Shown: positions 1-5,962 of the stretch, in pieces
Layout: each line of letters begins with the position of its first letter
Numbering within the stretch: position 1 is the stretch's first letter
Source of the DNA: an uncultured Eubacteriales bacterium
GTDB lineage: Bacteria; Bacillota; Clostridia; Oscillospirales; Oscillospiraceae
Direction of reading: 5' to 3'
NCBI GenBank assembly: GCA_900544945.1
Contig: UQXG01000058.1
Coordinates: 1 to 12,753, forward strand
Length of the DNA stretch: 12,753 nucleotides
Position numbers and translations under genes: made by a program
Notes under the pieces: generated by a model
Databases searched by the model: none
What the model was told of the DNA's origin: nothing
What the model saw: the letters and a program-made list of their open reading frames with translations, nothing else

Positions 1-62
1 TAACGGTAGCACACCGGACTCTGACTCCGTTTGCGGGGGTTCGAATCCCTCATCCTCTGCCA
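1..62 (+). tRNA. tRNA-Gln(CTG), 5' end cut off by window edge
   Basis: The 3' portion of a tRNA is visible: part of the D-loop (GGTA), an anticodon loop CTCTGAC at 19-25 with anticodon CTG at 21-23 (reads CAG, glutamine), U33 and A37 in place, a T-arm with loop TTCGAAT and stem GGGGG/CCCTC, an acceptor 3' strand ATCCTCT, discriminator G59 and an encoded CCA at 60-62. The acceptor 5' strand and part of the D-arm lie before the window. The outermost anticodon-stem pair appears mismatched (C/T). The end is followed at once by an intrinsic terminator. Confidence 0.9.
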
Positions 63-66
63 AAAA

Positions 67-99
67 ATGCAGATACCCTTTTGGGTATCTGCATTTTTT
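67..99 (+). terminator. Intrinsic terminator of the tRNA-Gln transcript
   Basis: A perfect 12-bp stem (ATGCAGATACCC at 67-78, GGGTATCTGCAT at 83-94) with a TTTT loop runs into six T residues. It starts five bases after the encoded CCA, so it ends the tRNA transcript. A-tracts before the stem would also let it work on the minus strand. Confidence 0.9.
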
Positions 100-110
100 C
101 TTGCCCAGGC

Positions 111-221
111 GAGGGATTCGAACCCATCTAAATGCAACAGTCCGGTGGACTGTTGCCATCCGGCGTCCCCGCCGGATGCTCCTTACGTTCCGCCCTTGGC
201 GGAACGGCAATCGAATCCCTC
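111..221. repeat. 111-bp hairpin element with T-arm-like terminal inverted repeats
   Basis: The ends are a perfect 11-bp inverted repeat, GAGGGATTCGA (111-121) and TCGAATCCCTC (211-221), both identical to the T-arm of the tRNA just upstream. Inside are three consecutive hairpins: a 10-bp stem at 134-156 (GCAACAGTCC/GGACTGTTGC, loop GGT), an 8-bp stem at 157-178 (CATCCGGC/GCCGGATG) and a 9-bp stem at 186-206 (CGTTCCGCC/GGCGGAACG). It has no coding potential. The form is that of a small non-autonomous or REP-like element. I recall similar hairpin trains in Oscillospiraceae genomes, but could not check this. Confidence 0.6.
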
Positions 222-231
222 ATCCTCTGCC
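211..231 (+). repeat. Exact 21-bp second copy of the tRNA-Gln 3' end
   Basis: Bases 211-231 repeat bases 41-61 exactly, i.e. the T-loop through the acceptor end of the tRNA, 170 bp downstream. A duplicated tRNA 3' end is the usual trace of site-specific integration (attL/attR), but only 149 bp lie between the copies. It could be the scar of an element that has been lost, or a fragment of a former tandem tRNA copy carried with the hairpin element at 111-221. Confidence 0.6.
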
Positions 232-232
232 C

Positions 233-604
233 TCAATTCCACCCGCATGAGAAGAAAACGAATTGTGACCGGAGGGAATCCCAAGAGGGGCCACACCAGT
301 CTGCGGATCGTGCGGTATACAAAGAAGACCGCAACGCCCTCTCGTAGGGGTCGATGCCCTCATCGACCCGAACCAGAATATCCCTGCACATCTGCGGGAC
401 GATGTGGGCATCGTCCCCTACGGGTTCTGAATTGGCTTTCGGAATGACCGGGGGGATTGTGACCGGAGGGAATCCCTGGAAGGGGCCACGCCAGTGTGCG
501 CTACATTATGGTATAACTGCCACCGGCAGTTATTATAATTTTGATTCGCTGCGCGGAGCACCACTGGCTCGCAATGACATGCGCTGAACGATGCTCTCAG
601 GTAT
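233..604. other. Gene-free repeat cluster between the tRNA and lysR
   Basis: No reading frame here resembles a protein. It holds an imperfect direct repeat of about 45 bp whose first 21 bp are exact (262-282 and 456-476, beginning ATTGTGACCGG and continuing into GGGGCCAC.CCAGT), which brackets the palindromic element at 343-422. There is a 9-bp hairpin at 513-533 (ATAACTGCC/GGCAGTTAT) and a stretch at 551-580 whose reverse complement carries CATTGCGAGCCAGTGG, nearly repeated at 6703-6718. No clear terminator for the minus-strand lysR gene was seen. Confidence 0.6.
343..422. repeat. Palindromic dispersed repeat, copy 1 (80 bp)
   Basis: Outer arms CGTAGGGGTCGATG (343-356) and CATCGTCCCCTACG (409-422) pair with a single mismatch. 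Nested inside are a 9-bp stem at 348-369 (GGGTCGATG/CATCGACCC) and a 7-bp stem at 398-415 (GACGATG/CATCGTC), giving a cloverleaf-like fold. A second copy with the same arms and the same inner CATCGACCCG and GATGTGGGCATCG blocks is at 12564-12645. It is non-coding and REP/MITE-like. Confidence 0.75.
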
Positions 605-1489
605 TCAAGGCACAAACTCCCAATTCTCCTTCAGCCAATCGATAGCAGTCTGGGCGAAGGCATTGACTACCGGCAGAGCCTCCCCCTGGGGGATGGCCAG
701 GGCAATGGTTCGGCTGGCCTGGGGTACCAGAGGCCGCACCGCCAGATTCTGAGCACGACCCCGAATGAGCAGACTGGGCACGATGGAAATTCCCAGCCCC
801 TGTTCCACCATGGCAAGGATGGCATAATCGTCCTTGGTGGTAAACCGGATATCCGGGTGAATGCCCGCATTGTCCAGGGCACGATGGATGTCGTGGGCAG
901 AGCTTTGGAGCAGGCTGATGAAGGGATCTCCCGCCAGCTCCCGGGTGGGAATTTTGTCCAGCTTCGCCAGCCGGTGATCCTTGGGCAGGATAGCGACCAA
1001 GGGATCCTCCGCCAGGGGAATGATCCGCATATCCTCCGGGCCGGGCAGGGTCACAAAACCCAGATCCACGCTGCCCTCCCGGAGCCACTGATCCACATCG
1101 TGATAGTCCCCGCTGCGCATTTCCAGCTTGGCACCGGGGTGCTCGGCCTGGAATCTGCGAATCATCCCGGGCAGCCAGTGAACCGCCACGCTGGTGAACA
1201 CCCCAATCCGGACGGTTCCGGCGTTGGCATTGCGGATCTCCTGAATGCACTCGGAAAGCTCCTGCTCCCGGTGCAGAATCTCCCGCATTTTCGGCAGCAG
1301 CAGCCGGCCGGCCTCGGTCAGCTCAATGCCGCCCCGGCTTCTGCGCATCAGGCAGAAGCCGTATTCCGATTCCAGATCGCTTAAAATATGGCTGATCCGG
1401 GACTGGGTCGAGCCCAAGTCCTGAGCGGCTTTGGTCAGGCTGCCCAGATCCACCGTGCGGACAAAGGCTTCGTATTTTTTCAGACTCAT
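605..1489 (-). CDS. LysR-type transcriptional regulator
   Basis: The 294-residue protein has the normal LysR-family length and layout. A winged helix-turn-helix fills roughly residues 1-60, with the typical run FVRTVDLGSLTKAAQDLGST, then RISHILSDLE and LTEAGRLLL, followed by a linker helix and a periplasmic-binding-protein-like effector domain from about residue 92 (GTVRIGVFTSVAVHWLPGMI) to the end. The ATG follows AGAGGG on the minus strand. It is divergent from the putP-like gene with a 206-bp gap, the classic arrangement for a regulator acting on its neighbour and on itself; the effector is unknown. A target other than putP cannot be excluded. The family call is secure; the substrate is not. 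Confidence 0.93.
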   Translation of the reverse strand: MSLKKYEAFVRTVDLGSLTKAAQDLGSTQSRISHILSDLESEYGFCLMRRSRGGIELTEAGRLLLPKMREILHREQELSECIQEIRNANAGTVRIGVFTSVAVHWLPGMIRRFQAEHPGAKLEMRSGDYHDVDQWLREGSVDLGFVTLPGPEDMRIIPLAEDPLVAILPKDHRLAKLDKIPTRELAGDPFISLLQSSAHDIHRALDNAGIHPDIRFTTKDDYAILAMVEQGLGISIVPSLLIRGRAQNLAVRPLVPQASRTIALAIPQGEALPVVNAFAQTAIDWLKENWEFVP

Positions 1490-1504
1490 GCGCCATCCCT
1501 CTTT

Positions 1505-1525
1505 ACTATGCTAATTTTTCATAGT
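1505..1525. promoter_or_regulatory. Candidate LysR-type operator upstream of the regulator
   Basis: ACTATG (1505-1510), nine bases, then CATAGT (1520-1525) form a perfect dyad containing the T-N11-A pattern (T1509, A1521) typical of LysR-type binding sites. It sits 16 bp before the lysR start codon, suiting autoregulation. Assigned by pattern only. Confidence 0.4.
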
Positions 1526-1597
1526 TTCTTGTTGATATTATCATATATTTCACGCAATCGCAACTGTTTTTTGTGAATCTGACCGGGCAGTTTTTGA

Positions 1598-1626
1598 TTG
1601 CAAAATGTCGAATCAGGCATTATAAT
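1598..1626 (+). promoter_or_regulatory. Putative sigma-A promoter of putP
   Basis: A perfect -10 TATAAT (1621-1626) has a 4/6 -35, TTGCAA (1598-1603), at 17 bp. Transcription would begin near 1633, giving a leader of about 60 bases. The weak -35 fits a promoter needing an activator, such as the divergent LysR-type protein. Confidence 0.55.
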
Positions 1627-1648
1627 AATTTCATCACAAATATAGCAT

Positions 1649-1675
1649 AGATACATGATATTATTTCATGTATCT
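1649..1675. promoter_or_regulatory. Perfect 10-bp inverted repeat in the putP leader
   Basis: AGATACATGA (1649-1658) and TCATGTATCT (1666-1675) are exact inverse complements separated by seven A/T bases. The repeat lies between the predicted transcription start and the putP ribosome site. It may be an operator or an AT-rich leader hairpin; it is not followed by a T-tract close enough to be a terminator. Confidence 0.45.
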
Positions 1676-1695
1676 GAAAGAAAAGAGGATTTGCT

Positions 1696-3150
1696 ATGAA
1701 TGTTGTCGAAATGCTGGTATTCGTTGCCTACTTCCTGTTTATGTTGGGCATCGGCGTGTTTTTCTTCCTGAAATCCAAGGACGCCGGCGAGAAGGACTAT
1801 TTCCTGGGAGGCCGGAACATGGGTGCCTGGGTGTCCGCCCTGTCCGCCGGTGCTTCCGACATGAGCGCCTGGGTGCTCATGGGTCTGCCCGCCTCCATTT
1901 ATGCCTTTGGCATCGGCCAGACCTGGATTGCCATCGGTCTGGGCATCGGCTACGCCCTGAGCTGGATTTTTGAGGCCCCCCGGCTGCGTCGGTTCTCCAT
2001 CGCCGCTAAGGACTCCATCACCATCCCCCAGTATCTGACCAACCGGTTCCTGGAGGAGAAGAAGACCCTGCAGGTGCTGTGCGCGGTGATTTTCCTGGTG
2101 GCCTACACGGTCTACGCCGCCTCCTCCATCAAGGCCTGCGGCACCCTGTTCAACACGGTAATGAACATGGATGCCACCGCGGCCATGTATCTGGCCGCCT
2201 TCATCATCATTTCCTACACCTTCCTGGGCGGCTTCTCCGCCGTGTGCTGGACGGACTTCTTCCAGGGTATGATTATGCTGGCGGCGCTGCTGCTGGCTCC
2301 CATTTTCGCCCTGGCACTGGTAGGCCAGGGGGAGGGCGCCGTCGGCGGTCAGCTGCCCGAGGGCTTCTTCCATCTGTTCACCACCCCCCAGGACGTGATC
2401 TCCGGCCTGGGCTGGGGGCTGGGCTATTTCGGAATGCCCCACATCATCATTCGCTTCATGTCCATCAAGAGCGAGAAGGAGCTGCGCAAGTCCAGCGTCA
2501 TCGGTATTTCCTGGACGGTAATTATTCTGGTCATGTCTGCCCTGACCGCTGTGGCCGGTCGGCTGTACCTGGGCGAAATTGAGGATTCCTCCACGGTGTT
2601 CATCACCATGGTGCGGCGGATTTTCCCGGCTCTGGTGTCCGGACTGCTGCTGTCCGCCATTCTCTCCGCCGCCATGTCCACCGCCGACTCTCAGCTGCTG
2701 GCCGCTTCTTCCGCTTTTGCCAGCGACGTTTACAAGCCCCTGATTCGCAAGAATGCCTCCGATAAGGAAATGCTCTGGGCCAGCCGTCTGGTGGTCATGG
2801 CCATTTCGGTGGTGGCGCTGCTGATTGCCTCCAATCCCAATTCCGGCTCCATTATGGGTCTGGTGGAGAACGCCTGGGGCGTGTTCGGCGCGGCCTTCGG
2901 CCCGGTGATTCTGCTGAGCCTGTTCTGGAAAAAGCTGACCTTCGGCGGCACCGTGGCCGGTATTGCCGTGGGCGCCGGTGTGGACGTGCTGTGGCTGATT
3001 CTGGCCAAGTCCGCCACCGGAATTTACGAAATCGTCCCCGGCTTCTTCGCGGGACTGCTGGCCGCCTGGCTGGTGTCCGCTCTGGACAAGAAGGGCCCCG
3101 GCGCACAGGTAGAGGCTCTCTTCGACGAGGCCTCCAAACCCGGACTGTAA
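1696..3150 (+). CDS. putP: Sodium/proline symporter (SSS family, PutP-like)
   Basis: The 484-residue polytopic membrane protein belongs to the sodium:solute symporter family and aligns well by eye with E. coli PutP. R40 in FLGGR and D55 in SAGASDMSAW fall at the same residue numbers as the functionally essential R40 and D55 of E. coli PutP. The sodium-site motif AAMSTADSQLL is present with S328/T329 matching S340/T341. GWGLGYFGMPHIIIRFM and NAWGVFGAAFGPVILL are also PutP-like. It should import L-proline with Na+ for nutrition, osmoprotection or Stickland metabolism. An AAGAGGAT ribosome site precedes the ATG. It is single-gene and likely controlled by the divergent LysR-type protein. Proline rather than pantothenate or another SSS substrate is a family inference. 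Confidence 0.92.
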   Translation: MNVVEMLVFVAYFLFMLGIGVFFFLKSKDAGEKDYFLGGRNMGAWVSALSAGASDMSAWVLMGLPASIYAFGIGQTWIAIGLGIGYALSWIFEAPRLRRFSIAAKDSITIPQYLTNRFLEEKKTLQVLCAVIFLVAYTVYAASSIKACGTLFNTVMNMDATAAMYLAAFIIISYTFLGGFSAVCWTDFFQGMIMLAALLLAPIFALALVGQGEGAVGGQLPEGFFHLFTTPQDVISGLGWGLGYFGMPHIIIRFMSIKSEKELRKSSVIGISWTVIILVMSALTAVAGRLYLGEIEDSSTVFITMVRRIFPALVSGLLLSAILSAAMSTADSQLLAASSAFASDVYKPLIRKNASDKEMLWASRLVVMAISVVALLIASNPNSGSIMGLVENAWGVFGAAFGPVILLSLFWKKLTFGGTVAGIAVGAGVDVLWLILAKSATGIYEIVPGFFAGLLAAWLVSALDKKGPGAQVEALFDEASKPGL

Positions 3151-3160
3151 AAAATATTGA

Positions 3161-3185
3161 GGGCGCGGTGCTGTGCACCGCGCCC
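3161..3185 (-). terminator. Intrinsic terminator between convergent putP and lysis genes
   Basis: An 11-bp GC-rich stem (GGGCGCGGTGC at 3161-3171, GCACCGCGCCC at 3175-3185, loop TGT) sits between two converging genes. Read on the minus strand it is followed by TCAATATTTTTT, so it best serves the phage-type operon. On the plus strand the T-tract is poor, but the hairpin probably also ends putP transcripts. Confidence 0.75.
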
Positions 3186-3192
3186 TTCCGCG

Positions 3193-3465
3193 TTATTCCG
3201 CCTTTCCCTCGATCCACTGCTTGAACAGCTGATGCAGCCCGGTGGATGCCAGGCCGCTGAGAGCACCGGACAACAAGATGTCCGGTGTCAGAACGCCCCA
3301 CTGGTTCATCCAGAGAGCGGTGATGATTCCCACGACGACTACGGTCACAGGAATGAGCCGATTGCTGACCTTAGGCAGCAGATGCTTGACCGCGTAGCCC
3401 ACCACCAGGCAGATGGCGAGAATCGTGGGGTTGATCCAGGTATTGAGCATTGTGATGTTTTCCAT
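3193..3465 (-). CDS. Phage-type holin (Hol44/holin superfamily V-like)
   Basis: The 90-residue protein has two hydrophobic segments, about residues 9-25 (TILAICLVVGYAVKHLL) and 33-52 (RLIPVTVVVVGIITALW), and then an amphipathic stretch ending LHQLFKQWIEG. This layout, with the short charged end, matches the Hol44-type phage holins I know from family patterns. Holins form timed holes in the membrane that release or activate the endolysin. The start chosen is the ATG at 3465, because AAGGAGG lies eight bases before it; an upstream in-frame start would bury this site. It is last in a four-gene minus-strand operon with a coiled-coil protein and an endolysin, which supports the lysis role. Confidence 0.8.
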   Translation of the reverse strand: MENITMLNTWINPTILAICLVVGYAVKHLLPKVSNRLIPVTVVVVGIITALWMNQWGVLTPDILLSGALSGLASTGLHQLFKQWIEGKAE

Positions 3466-3475
3466 ATTTTCCTCC

Positions 3476-3700
3476 TTAATTCGGCTTGTGAAATTCCTCC
3501 AGATCCTCAATTCTGTGATTGATGACCTTGATCTGTTCCTCCACCACCGGCATTCGCCGGGCGAAATTGTTGTGCTCCCGAACCTCCCGGGTCAGCTCGT
3601 CCAGCTTGGTTTCCGTGACGGCCTGGGTTCGTGAATTGGCGATCAGCACCCCCACCAGCGTCACACCCCCGCCGATAAGGGCTGTGAGAATCGCTTCCAA
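3476..3700 (-). CDS. Small membrane-anchored coiled-coil protein of a phage lysis module
   Basis: This 74-residue protein has one N-terminal hydrophobic segment (residues 3-20, AILTALIGGGVTLVGVLI) and a charged heptad-like helix (TKLDELTREVREHNNFARR, then VEEQIKVINHRIEDLEEF) predicted to be a coiled coil. Similar proteins stand next to holins and endolysins in Gram-positive prophages and resemble XhlA in layout, where they assist lysis at the membrane; homology to XhlA itself is not shown. The start codon is TTG at 3700, with a GGGGGTG site seven bases upstream. The stop lies just before the holin ribosome site. It could be a second holin or an anti-holin. Confidence 0.7.
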   Translation of the reverse strand: MEAILTALIGGGVTLVGVLIANSRTQAVTETKLDELTREVREHNNFARRMPVVEEQIKVINHRIEDLEEFHKPN

Positions 3701-3711
3701 CGGTTCACCCC

Positions 3712-4257
3712 CTAGGCCACGTCCATGTGAACGAAGCTGCCGTCAATCCGGTAGGCGTAGCGAACGGGCAGCGTCCGGACATAGGCCAGCAGCTTCTCGC
3801 CGGACACATTTTTCACCCGGAAGTCCATGGCCTTGCCCAGCAGGTGTCTGCTGTTTTTCACCCCGCCCACGGCGGCGTTGTGCGTCGGGCACCGCACTCC
3901 GCTGGAAATCAGCACCGGTGCGTCAAAAGCCGTGCGCACCCGCTCGGCAAGCCGAACCAGCTTTTCTTCCGGCTCCGCGGGAAAGCCGCCGCACTGTCCG
4001 CAGGGACAGCGAAATTCTGCCCGCCGGAAATGGGGGATTTCCCGCCACCAGTCGGGAGGCTCCGGCTCCCGGCCTTCTCCGATGACCTGCCGGATTTTTG
4101 TCTCCGTCTGTTCATCGAAGACCCCGCTGGCGGGAAGACCCCAGGCCAGCTGAAAGGCCCGGGTAGCCGCCCGGGATTGTTCGCCCCAGATGCCATCGGG
4201 AACGGCCAGGTAATAGCCCAGGTACTGGAGCAGATTCTGCTTCTGCCGGTTGGTCAT
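3712..4257 (-). CDS. Endolysin: peptidoglycan-binding domain plus M15 peptidase
   Basis: The 181-residue protein starts with a peptidoglycan-binding type 1 fold (about residues 5-60: LLQYLGYYLAVPDGIWGEQS, TRAFQLAWGLPASGVFD), then a CPCGQC segment (84-89), then an M15 zinc peptidase domain. The zinc ligands are H138 and D145 in SRHLLGKAMDF and H177 in FVHMDV; SSGVRCPTHNAAVGG is also typical. Such enzymes cut D-Ala-D-Ala or L-Ala-D-Glu bonds in peptidoglycan. The start at 4257 follows GGAGGTG, which overlaps the end of the upstream gene; only four bases separate the genes. There is no signal peptide, so export must rely on the holin. Whether it acts as a carboxypeptidase or endopeptidase is not decided by sequence. 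Confidence 0.88.
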   Translation of the reverse strand: MTNRQKQNLLQYLGYYLAVPDGIWGEQSRAATRAFQLAWGLPASGVFDEQTETKIRQVIGEGREPEPPDWWREIPHFRRAEFRCPCGQCGGFPAEPEEKLVRLAERVRTAFDAPVLISSGVRCPTHNAAVGGVKNSRHLLGKAMDFRVKNVSGEKLLAYVRTLPVRYAYRIDGSFVHMDVA

Positions 4258-4261
4258 CCCC

Positions 4262-5164
4262 TTACACCTCCAGGCACAGGTTGTACACCTTGATGTTTCC
4301 GGCCGTGCCCATGGCAAAGCCCACATACCACTGGCCGGTAATACCCGACGCGTCGATGGTCAGGGTCAGTCTGCCGGTGGACTTGGAAATATCCTCGTGG
4401 GCAATGCCCGTGGACGCGTTGGCCTGGCTGCTGTAGCTTGCGGCCTGGGTCAGCACCAGGCCGATGCCGCTGAACTTGGCTGCCGACGAATTGGCGCCGG
4501 TGGTAAGAACCTCCAGATCCGCCGTCACCCTCGCCGCGTTTGTCAGATCCAGCTTCTCCCCGGAGAGGATGCCCGCCGTCTGATTCGACAGGGTGTTGTG
4601 AATCTGAAGATACCCGTTCTCCTGGGTGGGTGTCAGCGTTCTGCCGGAAATCAGCGGATTGGACAGCCCCACATCCGTCAGCGCACCCTTTCGCACAATC
4701 CACTGGGCAAGCCGCGCCGTCTCCGTCTGGCCGCTGACGGTAAGCTCCGCCTCCGCGCTCCAGGCCCCTGCCGTAACCGTCCAGATCCCCGGGCCGTCCA
4801 CGGTACAGGCCCAGCTGCCGGAGGTATCCGGAGCCGTCAGCCGGGTGTCGCCGCACACCGCCGTGCAGGTCAGGCCCGCCGGATAGGCAATCTGAAGGGT
4901 TGCCGTAAAGAAGGAAATTTCCGTTTCGTAATCCGCTCGGATCTCCAAGGTCTTGCTGGCTGTATCCGTGCCGTTGGTGATGGTGACGGTCCAGATACCG
5001 CTTTCCAGGCCCCGGAAAACCGCCCTGCCGTCAGAAGCCGTTTTTGTTTTCGTTTTGTCGCCCTTGGCAACGGTAACCGCCGCCCCCGCCGGGGCACTCA
5101 CCGTCAAAACCGCTCCGATGCCGCCTCCGCCACCAAAACCGTACAATGGAATCATCGTATTCAT
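4262..5164 (-). CDS. Virion-like fibre/structural protein with Ig-like domains
   Basis: This 300-residue protein begins with a short glycine-rich head (IPLYGFGGGGGIGAVLTV), followed by two repeated beta-rich modules: about 18-88 (ending SGIWTVTITNGTDTASKTLE) and about 89-145 (with TSGSWACTVDGPGIWTVTAG). These resemble the PEGA or carboxypeptidase-regulatory-like modules found in phage structural proteins. Residues 150-300 form an uncharacterised beta-rich C-terminal domain that could bind carbohydrate. It has no signal peptide or membrane segment. The start at 5164 is preferred over the ATG six bases earlier because AAGGAGG is eight bases from it and only two from the other. It heads the lysis-gene operon. 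A role as a receptor-binding tail protein is an inference. Confidence 0.65.
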   Translation of the reverse strand: MNTMIPLYGFGGGGGIGAVLTVSAPAGAAVTVAKGDKTKTKTASDGRAVFRGLESGIWTVTITNGTDTASKTLEIRADYETEISFFTATLQIAYPAGLTCTAVCGDTRLTAPDTSGSWACTVDGPGIWTVTAGAWSAEAELTVSGQTETARLAQWIVRKGALTDVGLSNPLISGRTLTPTQENGYLQIHNTLSNQTAGILSGEKLDLTNAARVTADLEVLTTGANSSAAKFSGIGLVLTQAASYSSQANASTGIAHEDISKSTGRLTLTIDASGITGQWYVGFAMGTAGNIKVYNLCLEV

Positions 5165-5282
5165 GCGCATAACCTCCTTATTTTCGGTTCAGAGTTTTCT
5201 TTGATCCCGTGAGGTCATTGTAACGGTGGGCAGCTCCTTTCGCCATCGAACGATAACCGAAAAAATCCGCCCGGATTCGCAG

Positions 5283-5314
5283 AAAAAATCCCCCGACGCA
5301 GCCGCATCGGGGGA
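5283..5314 (-). terminator. Intrinsic terminator downstream of the csoR-like gene
   Basis: On the minus strand an 11-bp stem (TCCCCCGATGC/GCGTCGGGGGA, one G-U pair, loop GGCT) is followed by six T residues. It is about 200 bp past the csoR-like stop, with the dispersed repeat at 5337-5481 lying in between, and it shields the phage-type genes from read-through. Confidence 0.85.
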
Positions 5315-5336
5315 AGATATGTATTTGAAATTCAAA

Positions 5337-5481
5337 AGCCTTCCCCCACGGCGAAGCCGTGACGGATGAGGGCCTCGCCTCTCCCTATGGGAGAGGTGCC
5401 CCGCAGGGGCGGAGAGGGTTTGTTTTACCCTCTCAGTCAGCTTCGCTGACAGCTCCCCCAAAGTGGGAGCCAAGGAAGGCT
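5337..5481 (+). repeat. Dispersed repeat, left copy flanking the metal locus (145 bp)
   Basis: The ends are an 8-bp inverted repeat, AGCCTTCC (5337-5344) and GGAAGGCT (5474-5481). Internal hairpins include CACGGC/GCCGTG at 5347-5361, CTCTCCC/GGGAGAG at 5380-5395 and AGTCAGC/GCTGACA near 5434-5451. Bases 5347-5375 recur exactly, inverted, at 6828-6856, and the right end (from TCTCAGTCA to GTGGGAGCCAAGG) recurs inverted at 6733-6776. It is non-coding and lies between the csoR-like stop and its terminator. Confidence 0.8.
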
Positions 5482-5517
5482 GCGGGAAACGGATTGCCCG
5501 CCCGGGCACCGGGCCGA

Positions 5518-5865
5518 CTATTTCATAAACTTGTCGATGGCCTGACACAAGTCGTCGATGGCCTCGGTATCCCCTGCCGCCACCGCATCCACCATGCAGT
5601 GGCGCAGGTGATCCTTCAGGATTACCTTGCCGGTGTTGTCCAGAGCAGAGCGCACCGCCGCCAGCTGAATCAGCACCTCGGAGCAGTCGTAGCCCTCCTC
5701 CACCATCCGCTTCACCTTCTCCAGGTGGCCGATGGCTCGGCTCAGCCGGTTGATCACCGCCCGCTGATTCTCATGGACATGGCCATGGCTGTGGGCGATA
5801 CCATGGGCATGGAGGTAGGCGTGATCGTGCTCCGGTTCCTGGGCTTCCTCGTGAAAATCGGACAT
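5518..5865 (-). CDS. CsoR/RcnR/FrmR-family metal-sensing repressor with His-rich tail
   Basis: The 115-residue protein has the all-helical DUF156 repressor fold from about residue 31 (AVINRLSRAIGHLEKVKRMV) to the end. The metal ligands are C61, H86 and C90; spacings of 25 and 4 reproduce the C36-H61-C65 triad of the Cu(I) sensor CsoR. In RcnR the last position is His. An N-terminal extension carries nine histidines in 31 residues (HDHAYLHAHGIAHSHGHVH), unlike classic CsoR and suggestive of Ni(II) or Co(II). The start at 5865 follows AAGGAGG; a start eight codons earlier would include that site. It is divergent from a His/Cys-rich protein and a CooT-like protein, which it probably represses until metal binds. 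The family is sure; the metal is not. Confidence 0.88.
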   Translation of the reverse strand: MSDFHEEAQEPEHDHAYLHAHGIAHSHGHVHENQRAVINRLSRAIGHLEKVKRMVEEGYDCSEVLIQLAAVRSALDNTGKVILKDHLRHCMVDAVAAGDTEAIDDLCQAIDKFMK

Positions 5866-5897
5866 TGCGCCCCCTCCTTTCTTTCTCAAATCATCTT

Positions 5898-5926
5898 ATT
5901 ATACACAGGACAGCCCTCAAAGGCAA
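5898..5926 (-). promoter_or_regulatory. Sigma-A promoter of the csoR-like gene
   Basis: On the minus strand the -35 is TTGCCT (5926-5921, 4/6) and the -10 is a perfect TATAAT (5903-5898), 17 bp apart. Transcription would start near 5891, about 26 bases before the start codon. The upstream edge abuts the C6/G5 tract at 5928-5939. Confidence 0.7.
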
Positions 5927-5940
5927 GCCCCCCTGGGGGA
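5927..5940. promoter_or_regulatory. Candidate CsoR-family operator (GC-tract dyad)
   Basis: Six C residues (5928-5933), a T and five G residues (5935-5939) form a short palindrome between the two divergent promoters. CsoR/RcnR-family repressors bind G/C tracts with AT-rich flanks, often dyadic, so this is a plausible shared site. It does not overlap the -10 of either promoter. Assigned by pattern only. Confidence 0.4.
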
Positions 5941-5962
5941 TTTCCGGTGAAAAATAAATGTT

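Noticed and set aside
101..160. A second tRNA on the minus strand, suggested by the T-arm-like sequence at 111-125
   Set aside because: No anticodon arm, D-arm or matching acceptor strand could be placed upstream of the T-arm; hairpins of the repeat occupy that space.
31..447. Long open frame over the tRNA end and repeats on the plus strand (138 codons)
   Set aside because: It starts inside the tRNA, crosses the terminator and hairpins, and its translation is repeat-derived low-quality sequence with no ribosome site.
1666..2442. 258-codon open frame on the minus strand opposite putP
   Set aside because: Shadow of the putP frame, rich in Gly, Gln and His from reversed codons, without family features.
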